Source: Deltaproteobacteria bacterium
GTDB lineage: Bacteria > Myxococcota_A > Polyangia > JAAYKL01
DNA: 48,073 nt
NCBI GenBank assembly: GCA_028713995.1
Contig: JAQTNF010000021.1
Location: forward strand, 1-48,073
Reading direction: 5' to 3'
Shown here: in pieces, positions 30,512 through 39,534 of the stretch
Layout: the number at the start of each line of letters is the position of its first letter
Position numbering within the stretch: position 1 is the stretch's first letter
Translations under genes and position numbers: made by a program
The notes under the pieces: model-generated
The model's database searches: none
Told to the model about the DNA's origin: nothing
What the model saw: only the letters and a program-made list of their open reading frames with translations

Positions 30512-32131
30512 TTGGCGCAGGACGTGGAACGAGGGGGCGAGCCCGTCGCGCTGCCTTCGTGCCCGGTCTGCGGGGCGCGCTACCCCCTCGGCTCGGCGTT
30601 CTGTCCCGAGGACGGGGCGAGGCTCGCCGCTCCGGCGCCGTCCGCGCCGCGCGATCCGCTCGTGGGGCAGACCGTGGAGGGCCGCTACCGCGTGGAGGAC
30701 GTGCTCGGCCACGGGGGCATGGGCGTGGTCTACGGGGTCACGCACACGGGCATCGGCAAGCGCTTCGCCATGAAGGTGCTGCGCCGCGAGCTCACCTCCA
30801 GCCCCGAGGCGGTGGACCGCTTCTACACGGAGGCGCGCGCCGCGGCCAGCATCGGCTCCGACCACATCGTGGACATCTCCGACTTCGTGCGGCTCTCCGA
30901 CGGCTCGGTGGGCTTCGTGATGGAGCTCCTCGACGGGGAGCCCCTGTCCACGGCCATGAGGCGCGGCCTCGCGCTCGAGGAGATCTTCGACGCGTGCCTG
31001 CAGACCTGCGAGGCGCTCGCAGCGGCCCACAGGAGCGGCATCGTCCACCGCGATCTCAAGCCCGACAACATCTTCCTCGTCCGGCGGGCGAGCGGCACGT
31101 TCGTCAAGGTGGTCGATTTCGGCGTGGCCAAGGTGGCGGGCTCGGCGAAGAACCTGACCCGCACCGGCACGGTCTTCGGCACGCCGTACTACATGTCTCC
31201 CGAGCAGGCCGCCGGCAAGACGGTCGACGCGCGCACCGACGTCTACGCCATGGGCGTCATCATGTACGAGATGGTCACGGGCAAGGTGCCGTTCGAGGCC
31301 GACACGTTCATGGGCATCCTCACCAAGCACCTCTTCGAGACGCCGCTGCCGCCGCGCGAGCTCAAGCTCGACATGGAGCTGCCCGTGGGCCTGGAGTCCG
31401 TCATCCTCATGTGCCTGGAGAAGGATCCGCGCGCCCGCTACCAGGACATGGACGACCTCTTTTCGGATCTGGAGCTCGCCCGCGAGGGCAAAAAGACGCG
31501 CGCCGACGGGCTCACGACGCTCGTGGTCAACCAGCGCTCGTCCGCGGACCGGCGCCGGGGCGCGCTCAAGGACTTCTGGTTCAAGACCGGGGACCATGGC
31601 GGCGCTTCGTCCCGCAGGCGAAAGGCGCTCGTCGCGGCGGTTGCGGCCGTCTCGGCAGCCGCGATCGGGGCGGCCGTTTTCGCGCTCCTCGGTCCGGCGC
31701 CGGGCCCTGTTCCGCCCGGCGGCTCCACGCTTCCGGCCGCGATCGCTCTGCAGGAGCCGGCGCCCGTGCCCGCCTCCATTCCCGCGGCGGCGCCGTCCTC
31801 ATCGACCGTGCGCGTGGAGAGCCGTCCGGCGGACGCGGTGCTTGTCGCCGGCGATCTGCCGGTGGGGCGCACCCCCATCGACATCACGCGACCGGCCGGC
31901 GGCGACAAAGTGTACGTGCTGCGCAAACCGGGCTACGGCGAGGAGAAGCTCCTCATCGGGCCCATGAGCCCGCCCCTCATCGAGGTGGCGCTGCAGCGAG
32001 CGCCCGGCCCGGCCCCGCATCCGGCTCCCGCGGCCAAGCCCAGCGCGGGCAAGACGCCCGAGACCCCGGCCGCGGCGCGAACCAAACGCCCGGGCGACAT
32101 CGTGGATCCATGGTCGCAGTGCGCGCCATAG
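30512..32131 (+). CDS. Membrane Ser/Thr protein kinase with zinc ribbon and PEGA-like domain
   Basis: A 539-aa kinase. An N-terminal CPVC...CPED zinc ribbon (residues 17-35) is followed by the kinase domain: GHGGMGVVY (66-74), K88, HRDLKPDN (179-186), DFG (202-204) and GTPYYMSPEQ. A membrane segment is at residues ~370-392, then a PEGA-like module (VRVESRPADAVLVAGDLPVGRTP) outside the membrane. The TTG at 30512 is the only reasonable start: it is 2 bp after the upstream stop, next to AGGGGATAGGG, and the zinc ribbon begins at once. Same operon as the FHA cyclase and the CAP lipoprotein. Confidence 0.9.
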   Translation: MAQDVERGGEPVALPSCPVCGARYPLGSAFCPEDGARLAAPAPSAPRDPLVGQTVEGRYRVEDVLGHGGMGVVYGVTHTGIGKRFAMKVLRRELTSSPEAVDRFYTEARAAASIGSDHIVDISDFVRLSDGSVGFVMELLDGEPLSTAMRRGLALEEIFDACLQTCEALAAAHRSGIVHRDLKPDNIFLVRRASGTFVKVVDFGVAKVAGSAKNLTRTGTVFGTPYYMSPEQAAGKTVDARTDVYAMGVIMYEMVTGKVPFEADTFMGILTKHLFETPLPPRELKLDMELPVGLESVILMCLEKDPRARYQDMDDLFSDLELAREGKKTRADGLTTLVVNQRSSADRRRGALKDFWFKTGDHGGASSRRRKALVAAVAAVSAAAIGAAVFALLGPAPGPVPPGGSTLPAAIALQEPAPVPASIPAAAPSSSTVRVESRPADAVLVAGDLPVGRTPIDITRPAGGDKVYVLRKPGYGEEKLLIGPMSPPLIEVALQRAPGPAPHPAPAAKPSAGKTPETPAAARTKRPGDIVDPWSQCAP

Positions 32132-33723
32132 CGCTCGCCGTGATTGCGGCCGCGGCGGCGTGCGGTGCAGGGTCCCCCGCGAGGGAGCCTCGGGCGCAAG
32201 ATCCGGTCCATCCCTTGTCCGAGCCTGATCCTGTCCGATCCGCGGCGGGCGAGGGCTTCCTGCTGCCGCTGCCCGGTGCCGCGTTCTATTCCACCGATGC
32301 GGGCCGCGTTCCGACCGACGATGGAGCGGCCGCGCTGCGAGCCGATCTGGAGAGCAAGGCGCGCGCGAAGGGGCTCGAACCCGACTCGCGGCTCGTGCGA
32401 GCGGCGGCCACGATCTCGGCCGCGCTCGAGGCCAAGGTCCCGTTCAGCGCGTCGCTCGTGAACGAGGCCCTTGAGTGGCACGGTGCCCCGGAACCCTCGC
32501 CGTGGGCCGGCCTCGTGCGTGAGGCGGAACCCGCCCGTCTCGCCGCGTCGCTCGGGGACTGGCTCGCGCGCCGCGCGGACGAGGGGGCGAACCGCTACGG
32601 CCTCGCCTCGCGATCCGTGCCCGGCGGCGCCGAGGTCGTGGCGCTCGCGCTCTCAAGCAGGATCGGTCTTACGCCGGTGCCGCGCGAGGTGCGCGTCGGC
32701 GAGACGGTCGTGCTCCACGGAACCGTGAGCCCTCCTTACCGCGACGTGTCTTTCGCGGTCACGCGCCCCTCGGGCGAGGTCCTCGAGCCTGCCTCGACCG
32801 CCAGGGGCCACGCCTTCAAAACCGAGGTGCCGCTCGACGCTCCGGGGCTCTGGACCATCGAGATCGTGGCCCGCAGCGCGACCGGCCCCATGCCGCTTGC
32901 AAACCTGAAGGTGGCGGTCGGTATCGCGCACGAGCGCCGGCTGCGGATCGCGCGCGCAAGCGCCGAAGGGTCGGCTGTGGCCGATCCCGTGTCCGGTCTG
33001 CTCGCGCTCGTCAACGAGTCGCGCACCGCGAGCGGCCTCAAGCCGGTCGCGCTGTCGAAGGATCTCTCCCGGGTCGCGCAGGCGTACAGCGAGGAGATGG
33101 CGCGGACGGGTGTGATCGCGCACGTCTCGCCCGAATCGGGCTCGGTCGCCGACCGGGTCGCGGCCGCCGGGCTTGCCTACCCTCTGCTCACCGAGAACCT
33201 TGCAGCGGCCTCAGGTGCGGCCGAGGTGCACGAGGGGCTCATGGGCTCCCCGGCGCACCGGGCGAACATCCTCGATCCCGCGGCGCGCGAGATCGGGATC
33301 GGCGTCGCACCCATGCATCGTGAGGGTGAGACCGCGCTCCTCGTGACCGAGATCTTCGCCGGCCGGCCCGGGCCGATCGCAAGGGACGCGGCAAAGCAGT
33401 TCCTCGCCGCGATCAACGCGGCGCGCGGCGGTCAGAGGCTTCCCGCGCTCGTTGCCGACAAGGGCCTCGAGGAGCTCGCCCGCCGCAACAAGGACGCCTG
33501 CTTCGCCCCCAAGGGCTCGCCCGCGACCGCAGCTTACAAGGACGGCGCGTTCCGCAGCGTCAGGATGGTCGCGATCACGACCGGCAGCCTCGCCGAAGCG
33601 GCCTCGGAGAAGGTCTTCGCCGATCGGGCGATCACGCACGTGGGCCTCGCGGTCTCGCAGGGGAGTGACGAGACGCTCGGGAACGGGGCGATCTGCGTTG
33701 TCGTGCTGCTCGGGAGGCGTTAG
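32110..33723 (+). CDS. Lipoprotein with CAP/SCP (PR1-like) domain
   Basis: A 537-aa protein. The signal (AIALAVIAAAAAC) ends in a lipobox cysteine at residue ~18. The middle contains a beta-sandwich-like region (residues ~190-285). Residues ~300-420 form a CAP/SCP domain: LVNESRTASGLKPV, S-x-x-A-Q-A-Y-x-x-x-M, the ENLAAASGAAEVHEGLMGSPAHRANILDP signature, and IGIGVA. The function of bacterial CAP lipoproteins is not settled. It overlaps the kinase stop by 22 bp, so its expression is coupled to the signalling genes. ATG 32110. Confidence 0.88.
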   Translation: MVAVRAIALAVIAAAAACGAGSPAREPRAQDPVHPLSEPDPVRSAAGEGFLLPLPGAAFYSTDAGRVPTDDGAAALRADLESKARAKGLEPDSRLVRAAATISAALEAKVPFSASLVNEALEWHGAPEPSPWAGLVREAEPARLAASLGDWLARRADEGANRYGLASRSVPGGAEVVALALSSRIGLTPVPREVRVGETVVLHGTVSPPYRDVSFAVTRPSGEVLEPASTARGHAFKTEVPLDAPGLWTIEIVARSATGPMPLANLKVAVGIAHERRLRIARASAEGSAVADPVSGLLALVNESRTASGLKPVALSKDLSRVAQAYSEEMARTGVIAHVSPESGSVADRVAAAGLAYPLLTENLAAASGAAEVHEGLMGSPAHRANILDPAAREIGIGVAPMHREGETALLVTEIFAGRPGPIARDAAKQFLAAINAARGGQRLPALVADKGLEELARRNKDACFAPKGSPATAAYKDGAFRSVRMVAITTGSLAEAASEKVFADRAITHVGLAVSQGSDETLGNGAICVVVLLGRR

Positions 33724-33736
33724 GAGAGCCGGTCCG

Positions 33737-34129
33737 TCATTCGGGCTTCTGGCGCAGGCTCTTGCGCACGCCCAGATCGCGCATGTCCGCGCTCGCCTTC
33801 TCGACGTACTTGAAGGCCTTGGGCAGGGCGAGGTCGATGCCGTTGTCCGTGGTCACGCGGACGTCGACCGCCCCCTCCTTGGCCGCTGACGGCGTGGTCA
33901 CGGTGAGCGCCTTGGAGCCCGCGACGACCACGTTGTCGCACTTGGCGCCGCCGATGTACACGGTGAAGCCAATGTCCGAACGGAACCCGGTGCCCTCGAT
34001 CTGCACCGGCTCGCCGCCCGTGACCACCCCGACAGGCGGGCTGACGCCGGTCACGGAGAAACCTTCGTCGCACCCCGCAAGCGCGAGAACCAGGAGAACG
34101 ACGCCTGTCGCCAATCTCGGATTCCTCAT
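33737..34129 (-). CDS. IPT/TIG-domain lipoprotein
   Basis: A 130-aa small lipoprotein: signal LATGVVLLVLALAGC with lipobox cysteine at residue ~20, then an immunoglobulin-like IPT/TIG domain (VTGVSPPVGVVTGGEPVQIEGTGF, then V-Y-I-G-G-A-K). It ends 13 bp from the convergent CAP gene. ATG 34129 has GGAGAAAC as its ribosome site; an in-frame upstream codon at 34171 is not supported, because that stretch contains a homopolymer run (34142-34157). Confidence 0.78.
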   Translation of the reverse strand: MRNPRLATGVVLLVLALAGCDEGFSVTGVSPPVGVVTGGEPVQIEGTGFRSDIGFTVYIGGAKCDNVVVAGSKALTVTTPSAAKEGAVDVRVTTDNGIDLALPKAFKYVEKASADMRDLGVRKSLRQKPE

Positions 34130-34257
34130 GGTTTCTCCTCCTTTTCTTTTTTTTTCCGAAACGAGATGCATGTGCCCGCACCCCGCATCGTCATCACACG
34201 TATAGGAGAGCGCAACGGCAAGTCAAGGGATTTGCCGCGCGCGCTTCGCCTCCGCCC

Positions 34258-34286
34258 TTGACAAGGCTCAGGCACGAACCGATGAT
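34258..34286 (+). promoter_or_regulatory. Candidate promoter of the response regulator gene
   Basis: TTGACA (34258-34263), 17-bp spacer, GATGAT (34281-34286). It lies 39 bp before the TTG start of the response regulator. The -10 match is moderate. Confidence 0.4.
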
Positions 34287-34324
34287 TTCCGACAGACCGG
34301 AAGGGCGTAAAGCAGAGTGACACC

Positions 34325-36706
34325 TTGGCCAAGCAACACGTACTGATAGTTGATGCCGATCCCAAGAACCTCCGGGTTCTCGAGGTCAGCATGAAGAAGG
34401 CCGGGTTCAGCGTGACCAAGGCCGTGAACGGCGTCGACGCCCTCGAAAAGATACGCATCTCCGCGCCCGACCTGATCATTTCCGACACGGTCATGCCCGA
34501 GCTCGACGGCTTCACCTTGTGCACGAAGCTCAAGGAAGAGCCCGAGTGGGCCCAGATCCCGTTCATCTTCCTCACGGCGCAGAAGTCCGTCGAGGACAAG
34601 ATCCGCGGCCTCGAGCTCGGTGTGGAGGACTACCTCACCAAGCCCATCTTCATCCGCGAGATCCTCACCCGCGTGAACATGGTGCTGCAGCGCAGGCAGC
34701 GCGAGCGGCTCGAGCGCCGGGGATCGAAGACCAAGTTCGCCGGGAACCTGGTGGACATGGGCGTCGTCGATCTCATCCAGACCATCGACATCAGCCGCAA
34801 GTCCGGCGTGATCCATATGGCGCGCCAGGACGACCGGGGCGAGATCTATTTCCGGGAGGGCAAGGTCATCGACGCGCGAACGTCGTCGCGGGAAGGGGCG
34901 GACGCGGTCTATCGGATGCTCGTCTGGTCCGATGGCACCTTCGACATCGAGTTCCGCAACGTCAAGCGCGGCGATCGGATCGAGCTGTCGACCCAGGGTC
35001 TGCTCATGGAGGGTATGCGCCGCCTCGACGAGTGGGGTCGCCTGCAGGAGCAGCTTCCACCTCTCATGTCGGTTTTTGACGTGGAGGAGATGGTGCTCTC
35101 CGAACGCCTGAGCGAGATCCCGGACGAGGTCAACGAGATCCTGCGGCACTTCGACGGCAAGCGCTCCATCATGGAAGTGGTCGACCTGTGCACCGTCGGT
35201 GACATCGAGGCGCTCAACATCATTTCCAAGCTCTATTTCGAGGGCATCGTGTCCCCGTCGCAGGACGAGCTCGCCATCGGGGAGGCCCCGCACGAGACGA
35301 CCTACGATTCCGAGGTGAGCGCTGTCACCGAGATCCCCGAGGTCGTGCCCGAGGCCCGGCTTATGGAACACGAGGGAGAGAAAAGGGAGGAAGCCCGGCG
35401 GGAGACCCGCGACGACGGAAGCGCCACGCTCAGGCTGCCGCGCCCGGAGAGCCCGTCGGCGTTCGGACCGCGCGCCTTCCCGTCCCGCGACGGCGGCTTC
35501 GTGCAGGCTCTGACCCAGGATCCGCCGGAGGCGATCCCCGATGTCGCCGACCTGCCCGCGTCGACCGGAGCCCTGCCGCGGCCACCCATGGCGCGGCCGC
35601 TCGGGTCCCTGCCGCGGCCGTCCTTCCGCGAGACGCCACCGGCCGAGCCTGTGCCGCCCCGCTATACCGAGCCTGCGCCCTCGCCGTTCGAGGAGTACAC
35701 GCTGCCTCCACCGCTGCCCGCGACACAGCCCGCGGAGGAGCCGCCGGTGAAGGCGATCCCGGTCGTGGCCGCAGGAGCGACTCTGATGGGCCTCGTCCAG
35801 GCACCCCAGATCCCGACCCCAGAGCCCGTGCCGGAGCCCGCGCCAGAGCCCGCGCCAGAGCCCGTGCCAGAGCCCGAGCCAGCCGCTGCGCCGACTCCCG
35901 AGCCGGAGACCGCGCCTTTGAGCGCGGACGCCAGGATCGCGCAAGCCCTGGATGCCGAGGCTCCACCTCCGCCGGAAGACGGAGAAGAAGACGCGGAGGA
36001 GGGCGAATATTTCGAGGGAGAAGCGTACGGGGCCGCGGTCGCGGACGAACGCCCCTCCGGATACGGACCGGTGAGGCTCGGGATGGACGCGGACGCGGCG
36101 AACGCGCCGCGCCGATCGCATGCGTCATCAGCCAGGAACGCCGCGCTCATCGCATTGCTCGTCGCGGTCCTGTGCGGCGCGGGCGGGCTCGTCTATGTCT
36201 TGCGCGGTGGCGGGGCCAAGGACTCGGGAGCAACCGACGTCGCGGCCGTGGCAGAGCCCAAGCCGCCGATCGTGCCTCAGCCCGTGGCGGCTCCGCCCGC
36301 ACCGGAACCCCCGCCCGTGCTGACCCCCGCACAGGAGCCCCCGCCCGCGCCGCCTCCGGCAGCAGCGGCTTCCTACGAAGAGCTCCTCGCCAAGTCGAAG
36401 AAGGCCGGCTGGAAGCAGCGCCAGGATCTGCTGCGCCAAGCCGTCGCGGCCAACCCGTCCGGCGACGAGGCCCTCGCCACCCTCGCCTCGTTGCTCATGG
36501 ACAACGCCGCCACGCGCGGTGAGGCGCTCGATCTCGCCACGCGCGCCACGGCGGTCAACCCCGACAACGCCATGGCGTGGCTGGTCGTCGGCTACGTGAA
36601 CCAGCTCAACGGCAGGCCGGCGGACTCCGCGGCCGCCTACCACAAGTGCGCGAGCTGCTCGGGGCCGAAGATGTACGTGGTGGAGTGCCGCAAGCTGGCG
36701 AGATAG
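34325..36706 (+). CDS. Response regulator with PATAN/DUF4388-like domain and TPR tail
   Basis: A 793-aa protein. Residues 1-125 form a receiver domain ([10 protein letters not shown] acidic pocket, D-x-V-M-P-E-L-D-G with the phosphoacceptor Asp near residue 54, T-A-Q-K and K-P loop). Residues ~135-225 resemble the PATAN/DUF4388 domain ([28 protein letters not shown]). A linker of about 250 residues is Pro/Glu-rich with PEPxPEP repeats. A membrane helix at ~603-622 is followed by a TPR-like end. The layout places the receiver in the cytoplasm and the TPR part outside, unusual for a response regulator. TTG 34325 is the start. No kinase neighbour is visible. Confidence 0.82.
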   Translation: MAKQHVLIVDADPKNLRVLEVSMKKAGFSVTKAVNGVDALEKIRISAPDLIISDTVMPELDGFTLCTKLKEEPEWAQIPFIFLTAQKSVEDKIRGLELGVEDYLTKPIFIREILTRVNMVLQRRQRERLERRGSKTKFAGNLVDMGVVDLIQTIDISRKSGVIHMARQDDRGEIYFREGKVIDARTSSREGADAVYRMLVWSDGTFDIEFRNVKRGDRIELSTQGLLMEGMRRLDEWGRLQEQLPPLMSVFDVEEMVLSERLSEIPDEVNEILRHFDGKRSIMEVVDLCTVGDIEALNIISKLYFEGIVSPSQDELAIGEAPHETTYDSEVSAVTEIPEVVPEARLMEHEGEKREEARRETRDDGSATLRLPRPESPSAFGPRAFPSRDGGFVQALTQDPPEAIPDVADLPASTGALPRPPMARPLGSLPRPSFRETPPAEPVPPRYTEPAPSPFEEYTLPPPLPATQPAEEPPVKAIPVVAAGATLMGLVQAPQIPTPEPVPEPAPEPAPEPVPEPEPAAAPTPEPETAPLSADARIAQALDAEAPPPPEDGEEDAEEGEYFEGEAYGAAVADERPSGYGPVRLGMDADAANAPRRSHASSARNAALIALLVAVLCGAGGLVYVLRGGGAKDSGATDVAAVAEPKPPIVPQPVAAPPAPEPPPVLTPAQEPPPAPPPAAAASYEELLAKSKKAGWKQRQDLLRQAVAANPSGDEALATLASLLMDNAATRGEALDLATRATAVNPDNAMAWLVVGYVNQLNGRPADSAAAYHKCASCSGPKMYVVECRKLAR

Positions 36707-36716
36707 TGAGGATCCG

Positions 36717-37583
36717 TCAGGGAATGCGGCCCTCGGCGATGTCGATCTCCTCGGCGACGCGGTCCGCGATCTCCTCGAAGTCCGAGGCGCCCTCGTACAG
36801 CTTGCCGTTCACGAAGAACGTCGGCGTTCCCTCCACGCCCAGGCTCATGCCCTCGAGCTTGTCCTTCTCGATGAGCTTCATGAGCGCGGGGTCCTTCAGG
36901 TCCGCCTTGAACCTGCCGAGGTCGAGGCCGGCATTTTGCGCGTACGACAGGAGGTCCGCATCGGTCAGGTTCGCGCGGCCGGTGAACATGACGTCCGCCA
37001 TCTCCCAGAACCTGCCCTGGCGCAACGCCGCCGCGCCGGCCAGGGCGGCCGCCACGCCGTGCTCGTGACTGCGCACCGGGTAGAACTTGTAGGAGTAGGC
37101 CACCTTGCCCTTGAACATGCCCGTGAGCCGTTTCAGGTCCGGAGCCAGGTGCGCGCAGAAAGGGCACTCGAAGCACGCATACTCCACCACCACAACTTTG
37201 GCGTCGTGCGGCCCGAGGAAGGGATGCCCGGCGAGGTCGATGCGCGCAATCTCGGTCGGGTGCGCCGAAGCCTTGCGGCTCGCGAGGGCCTTTTCGATGT
37301 CGGCGTCGCTCTTGTCCTTGCGCACCATTCGGACGACGATGCCGGAGTAGCGGCGCGCGGTCTCGTCCCCGGCGGCGAGGCACGCGGCCATGGTGCCCTT
37401 GCACCCCCAGGCGTTCGCGACGCGGCTCAGGAGGGCCGACGCGCGCGCTTTCTGGGCCGCCGAGAGCTTGCCCGCATCAGCTCCCACGATCTTGTCCCAC
37501 GCCACGGAGTCGGCCTTTAGGGCGGGCGCCGCGAGGGCGAGGACGACCGCGGTTGCGATCGCGAAGCTAGCGCGTCTTGCCAT
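36717..37583 (-). CDS. Exported DsbA-family thiol-disulfide protein
   Basis: A 288-aa protein with a signal peptide (FAIATAVVLALAAPALKA). Residues ~105-275 have the thioredoxin/DsbA fold with the CPFC active site (Y-A-C-F-E-C-P-F-C-A-H) and the later cis-proline loop VEGTPTFFVNG. Four cysteines in the N-terminal half, including C-F-E-C before CPFC, are extra. ATG 37583 is chosen (the ribosome site AGGAGG is 4 bp upstream); the preceding GTG is too close. It overlaps the MauE-like gene by 17 bp and closes the redox cluster. Confidence 0.88.
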   Translation of the reverse strand: MARRASFAIATAVVLALAAPALKADSVAWDKIVGADAGKLSAAQKARASALLSRVANAWGCKGTMAACLAAGDETARRYSGIVVRMVRKDKSDADIEKALASRKASAHPTEIARIDLAGHPFLGPHDAKVVVVEYACFECPFCAHLAPDLKRLTGMFKGKVAYSYKFYPVRSHEHGVAAALAGAAALRQGRFWEMADVMFTGRANLTDADLLSYAQNAGLDLGRFKADLKDPALMKLIEKDKLEGMSLGVEGTPTFFVNGKLYEGASDFEEIADRVAEEIDIAEGRIP

Positions 37584-38049
37584 CACGCCTCCTTTTTTCG
37601 AGCACGCGATCGAGCGACAGACGGCCCGGCGCCGCCGCGGTCAGGTATGCCCCGGCGAGGAGCAGGAGAGCGTCGCGCACGATGAGCCACGCGTTCATCT
37701 CCTCGCCCGCCGAGGACGATGCGAAGCAGCCGCACTGCAGGTGCAGGTGGGCGGCGAGGGCCATGGAGATGGCCGCGATGAACATGACGTTCATGCCGCA
37801 CGTGACGAGCGCCGCGGGCCGCGTGAAAAGCCCCAGGGCGAGCAGCAGTGCCGCGAAGAGCTCGACCCACGGCAGGACGATGGCTTGCAGGTTGACGAGC
37901 GGAAGGGGAAGGATCTGATAGGTCGCGACCTGCAGGGCGAAGTCCCGCGGATCCGCGATCTTGTGGAAGCACGCCCACGCGAACGTGACGGCAAGCGCCG
38001 CGCGCAAGGCGAGACCGGTTCCTTCCTTTATCCGTTCCCTCGTCGTCAT
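37567..38049 (-). CDS. MauE/DoxX-like membrane protein
   Basis: A 160-aa membrane protein with about four hydrophobic helices. It has the MauE/DoxX features: F-H-K-I-A-D-P at the start (F-x-K), W-V-E-L-F-A-A-L-L-L-A-L-G-L in the second helix, and the CGCF motif (residues ~105-108) that in MauE-like proteins is thought to move reducing equivalents across the membrane. It is flanked by a DsbA-like protein and a rhodanese-like protein, so it probably feeds electrons to the former. The start overlaps the rhodanese stop by 4 bp (ATGA). Confidence 0.85.
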   Translation of the reverse strand: MTTRERIKEGTGLALRAALAVTFAWACFHKIADPRDFALQVATYQILPLPLVNLQAIVLPWVELFAALLLALGLFTRPAALVTCGMNVMFIAAISMALAAHLHLQCGCFASSSAGEEMNAWLIVRDALLLLAGAYLTAAAPGRLSLDRVLEKRRRDGKTR

Positions 38050-38582
38050 GAACCCGCGCCCTCCGGATTTTTGACGGTCCGCAAGCCCGCTTTCTTCATG
38101 GCCGCGAGCCCGCCTTCCGCATGCCCCGCTCCCGCCACGCCGGCCTCCGAGAGCTGCGCGGCGAGCGGTTGCGCCAGGTCGACCTCCCTGCCGGGTGCGT
38201 CCGGAGCGGCCGTGGTCCCGTACACGACGACCTTCGACGCCTTGCGCCGCGCGGCCTCGGCCTTGATCCTGTCGATCTCGCCGGCCGCCGCGCCGAACAG
38301 GACCGAGTACGGCGCGCTCACCGCCCCTTCCACGTGCTCGATCGCGAAATCCTCGGCCGTTCGCGCGTCCACGTACAGCACGTCGGAGCGGCCTTCGAGA
38401 TCGGCTTCGGTGGCGGTTCGGGTATGGGCCTCAAAGTCGCGGCACGGCGCGAAGATCTCGTACGGCGCGTCGGCCACGAGCGGGATGCCGCCCGGCCTCG
38501 CCAGATCGACCGCGATCGCAACTACGGCCGCGGCCGCGGTGATCGCGAAGGCCTGAAGCACGATCTTCGCCGCGGTTCCCAT
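38046..38582 (-). CDS. Membrane-anchored rhodanese-like protein lacking the active-site cysteine
   Basis: A 178-aa protein with an N-terminal membrane helix (residues ~8-28) and a rhodanese-like domain (residues ~60-165: YVDARTAEDFAIEHVEGAVSAPY). Where rhodaneses have the catalytic cysteine loop (V-V-Y-C-x-x-G), it has VVVYGTTAAPD, so sulfur transfer is unlikely and it probably acts as a binding module. It is the first gene of the redox trio. The start ATG 38582 lacks a good ribosome site and could be wrong by a few codons. Confidence 0.78.
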   Translation of the reverse strand: MGTAAKIVLQAFAITAAAAVVAIAVDLARPGGIPLVADAPYEIFAPCRDFEAHTRTATEADLEGRSDVLYVDARTAEDFAIEHVEGAVSAPYSVLFGAAAGEIDRIKAEAARRKASKVVVYGTTAAPDAPGREVDLAQPLAAQLSEAGVAGAGHAEGGLAAMKKAGLRTVKNPEGAGS

Positions 38583-38737
38583 GACGTGGAAGGTATTTCG
38601 AAGCTGCGACAGGCGCAAGATCCGCGGGGTGCCCTGTCTACGGGCTCCTCGTCGGGTTCGGCCGCGAGAAGGTTTGAATCTTCCGCCACGGTTCCATGTC
38701 GAGTAAGCTCCTGACAACTTGATACAGGAGGCGACAC

Positions 38738-39463
38738 ATGAAAGCGTGCTGGCTGATGGCGCTGGGGCTGGCGTTGGGAATGGCGGTCCTCGGGTGCGGC
38801 GGCTCCGGATCGGACGACGACACCGGCTCGGACACCGGGACCGGAACCGCCGACGGCGACGCGGACGGCGATGCGGGCGGCGACACGGATAGCGATGCCG
38901 ACGGAGACACCGACGGTGACACTGACGGCGACTCGGACAGCGATGCCGACACGGACGGCGACGCGGATTCGGACATGGACACTGACACGGACACCGATGG
39001 CGATTCCGATTGTGCCGAGTGGCTCGATTCGGCGAGCCAGCTTTCCTGGCAGGTGACACCGTCAGGGGGGCTCATGGGCTGGCAACCGGCCATCGACCAC
39101 TGCGACGGGCTTACCCTGTGTGGCCACGACGACTGGCGCCTGCCCACGATCGGCGAGCTTCGATCTCTCATCCGGGGTTGCGCAGCCACTCAGACAGGCG
39201 GGAGTTGCGGCGTGACCGACGATTGTCTGACTGACAATCCTTGCTATAGCACGGCATGCAGCGGTGGCTCTTGGCTCGGAGGACCGGACAGCGGGTGCTA
39301 CTGGCCGTCCGAGATGGAAGGGGAATGTCTCGGGTATTTTTCGTCGTCGTTCCCTGCCGACATGATGGACAAAGTATGGATCGTGAACTTCGGCTACGGC
39401 AACGTGGTCCCAAACGATGAAATAAACGACGGCTATGCTCGCTGCGTCCGTACGGGATCGTGA
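38738..39463 (+). CDS. Asp-rich lipoprotein with DUF1566-like C-terminal domain (paralogue 1)
   Basis: A 241-aa lipoprotein: signal WLMALGLALGMAVLGC with lipobox LGC at residue ~20. Residues ~25-95 are an Asp/Thr/Ser/Gly low-complexity spacer (D-T-D-S-D-A-D-G type), typical of surface lipoproteins from myxobacterial relatives. Residues ~95-240 are a DUF1566/Lcl-like domain: L-S-W-Q-V-T-P-S, C-G-H-D-D-W-R-L-P-T-I-G-E-L-R-S-L-I-R-G and a final A-R-C-V-R. Ribosome site AGGAGG at 38726-38731. The next gene is a paralogue. Confidence 0.88.
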   Translation: MKACWLMALGLALGMAVLGCGGSGSDDDTGSDTGTGTADGDADGDAGGDTDSDADGDTDGDTDGDSDSDADTDGDADSDMDTDTDTDGDSDCAEWLDSASQLSWQVTPSGGLMGWQPAIDHCDGLTLCGHDDWRLPTIGELRSLIRGCAATQTGGSCGVTDDCLTDNPCYSTACSGGSWLGGPDSGCYWPSEMEGECLGYFSSSFPADMMDKVWIVNFGYGNVVPNDEINDGYARCVRTGS

Positions 39464-39481
39464 GATTGGAGATTTGCCTTT

Positions 39482-39508
39482 CGTTCAATGCCCGTGAGCC
39501 ATTGAACG
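39482..39508. repeat. Inverted repeat between the two Asp-rich paralogues
   Basis: CGTTCAATG (39482-39490) and CATTGAACG (39500-39508) form a perfect 9-bp stem with a 9-nt loop. No T-run follows, so it is more likely an operator or a weak terminator/processing element than a standard terminator. Confidence 0.7.
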
Positions 39509-39534
39509 GGACAACGGAAGATAGGAGGCGAGTC

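Noticed and set aside
30559-32109. Frame +1 extension upstream of the CAP lipoprotein (reading through the kinase gene)
   Set aside because: The kinase frame is well supported here; the CAP gene starts at 32110 with a lipoprotein signal.
38862-38997. CRISPR-like look of the Asp-rich repeats
   Set aside because: They are in-frame coding repeats (Asp-Thr/Ser/Ala/Gly) with no constant repeat and spacer sizes.
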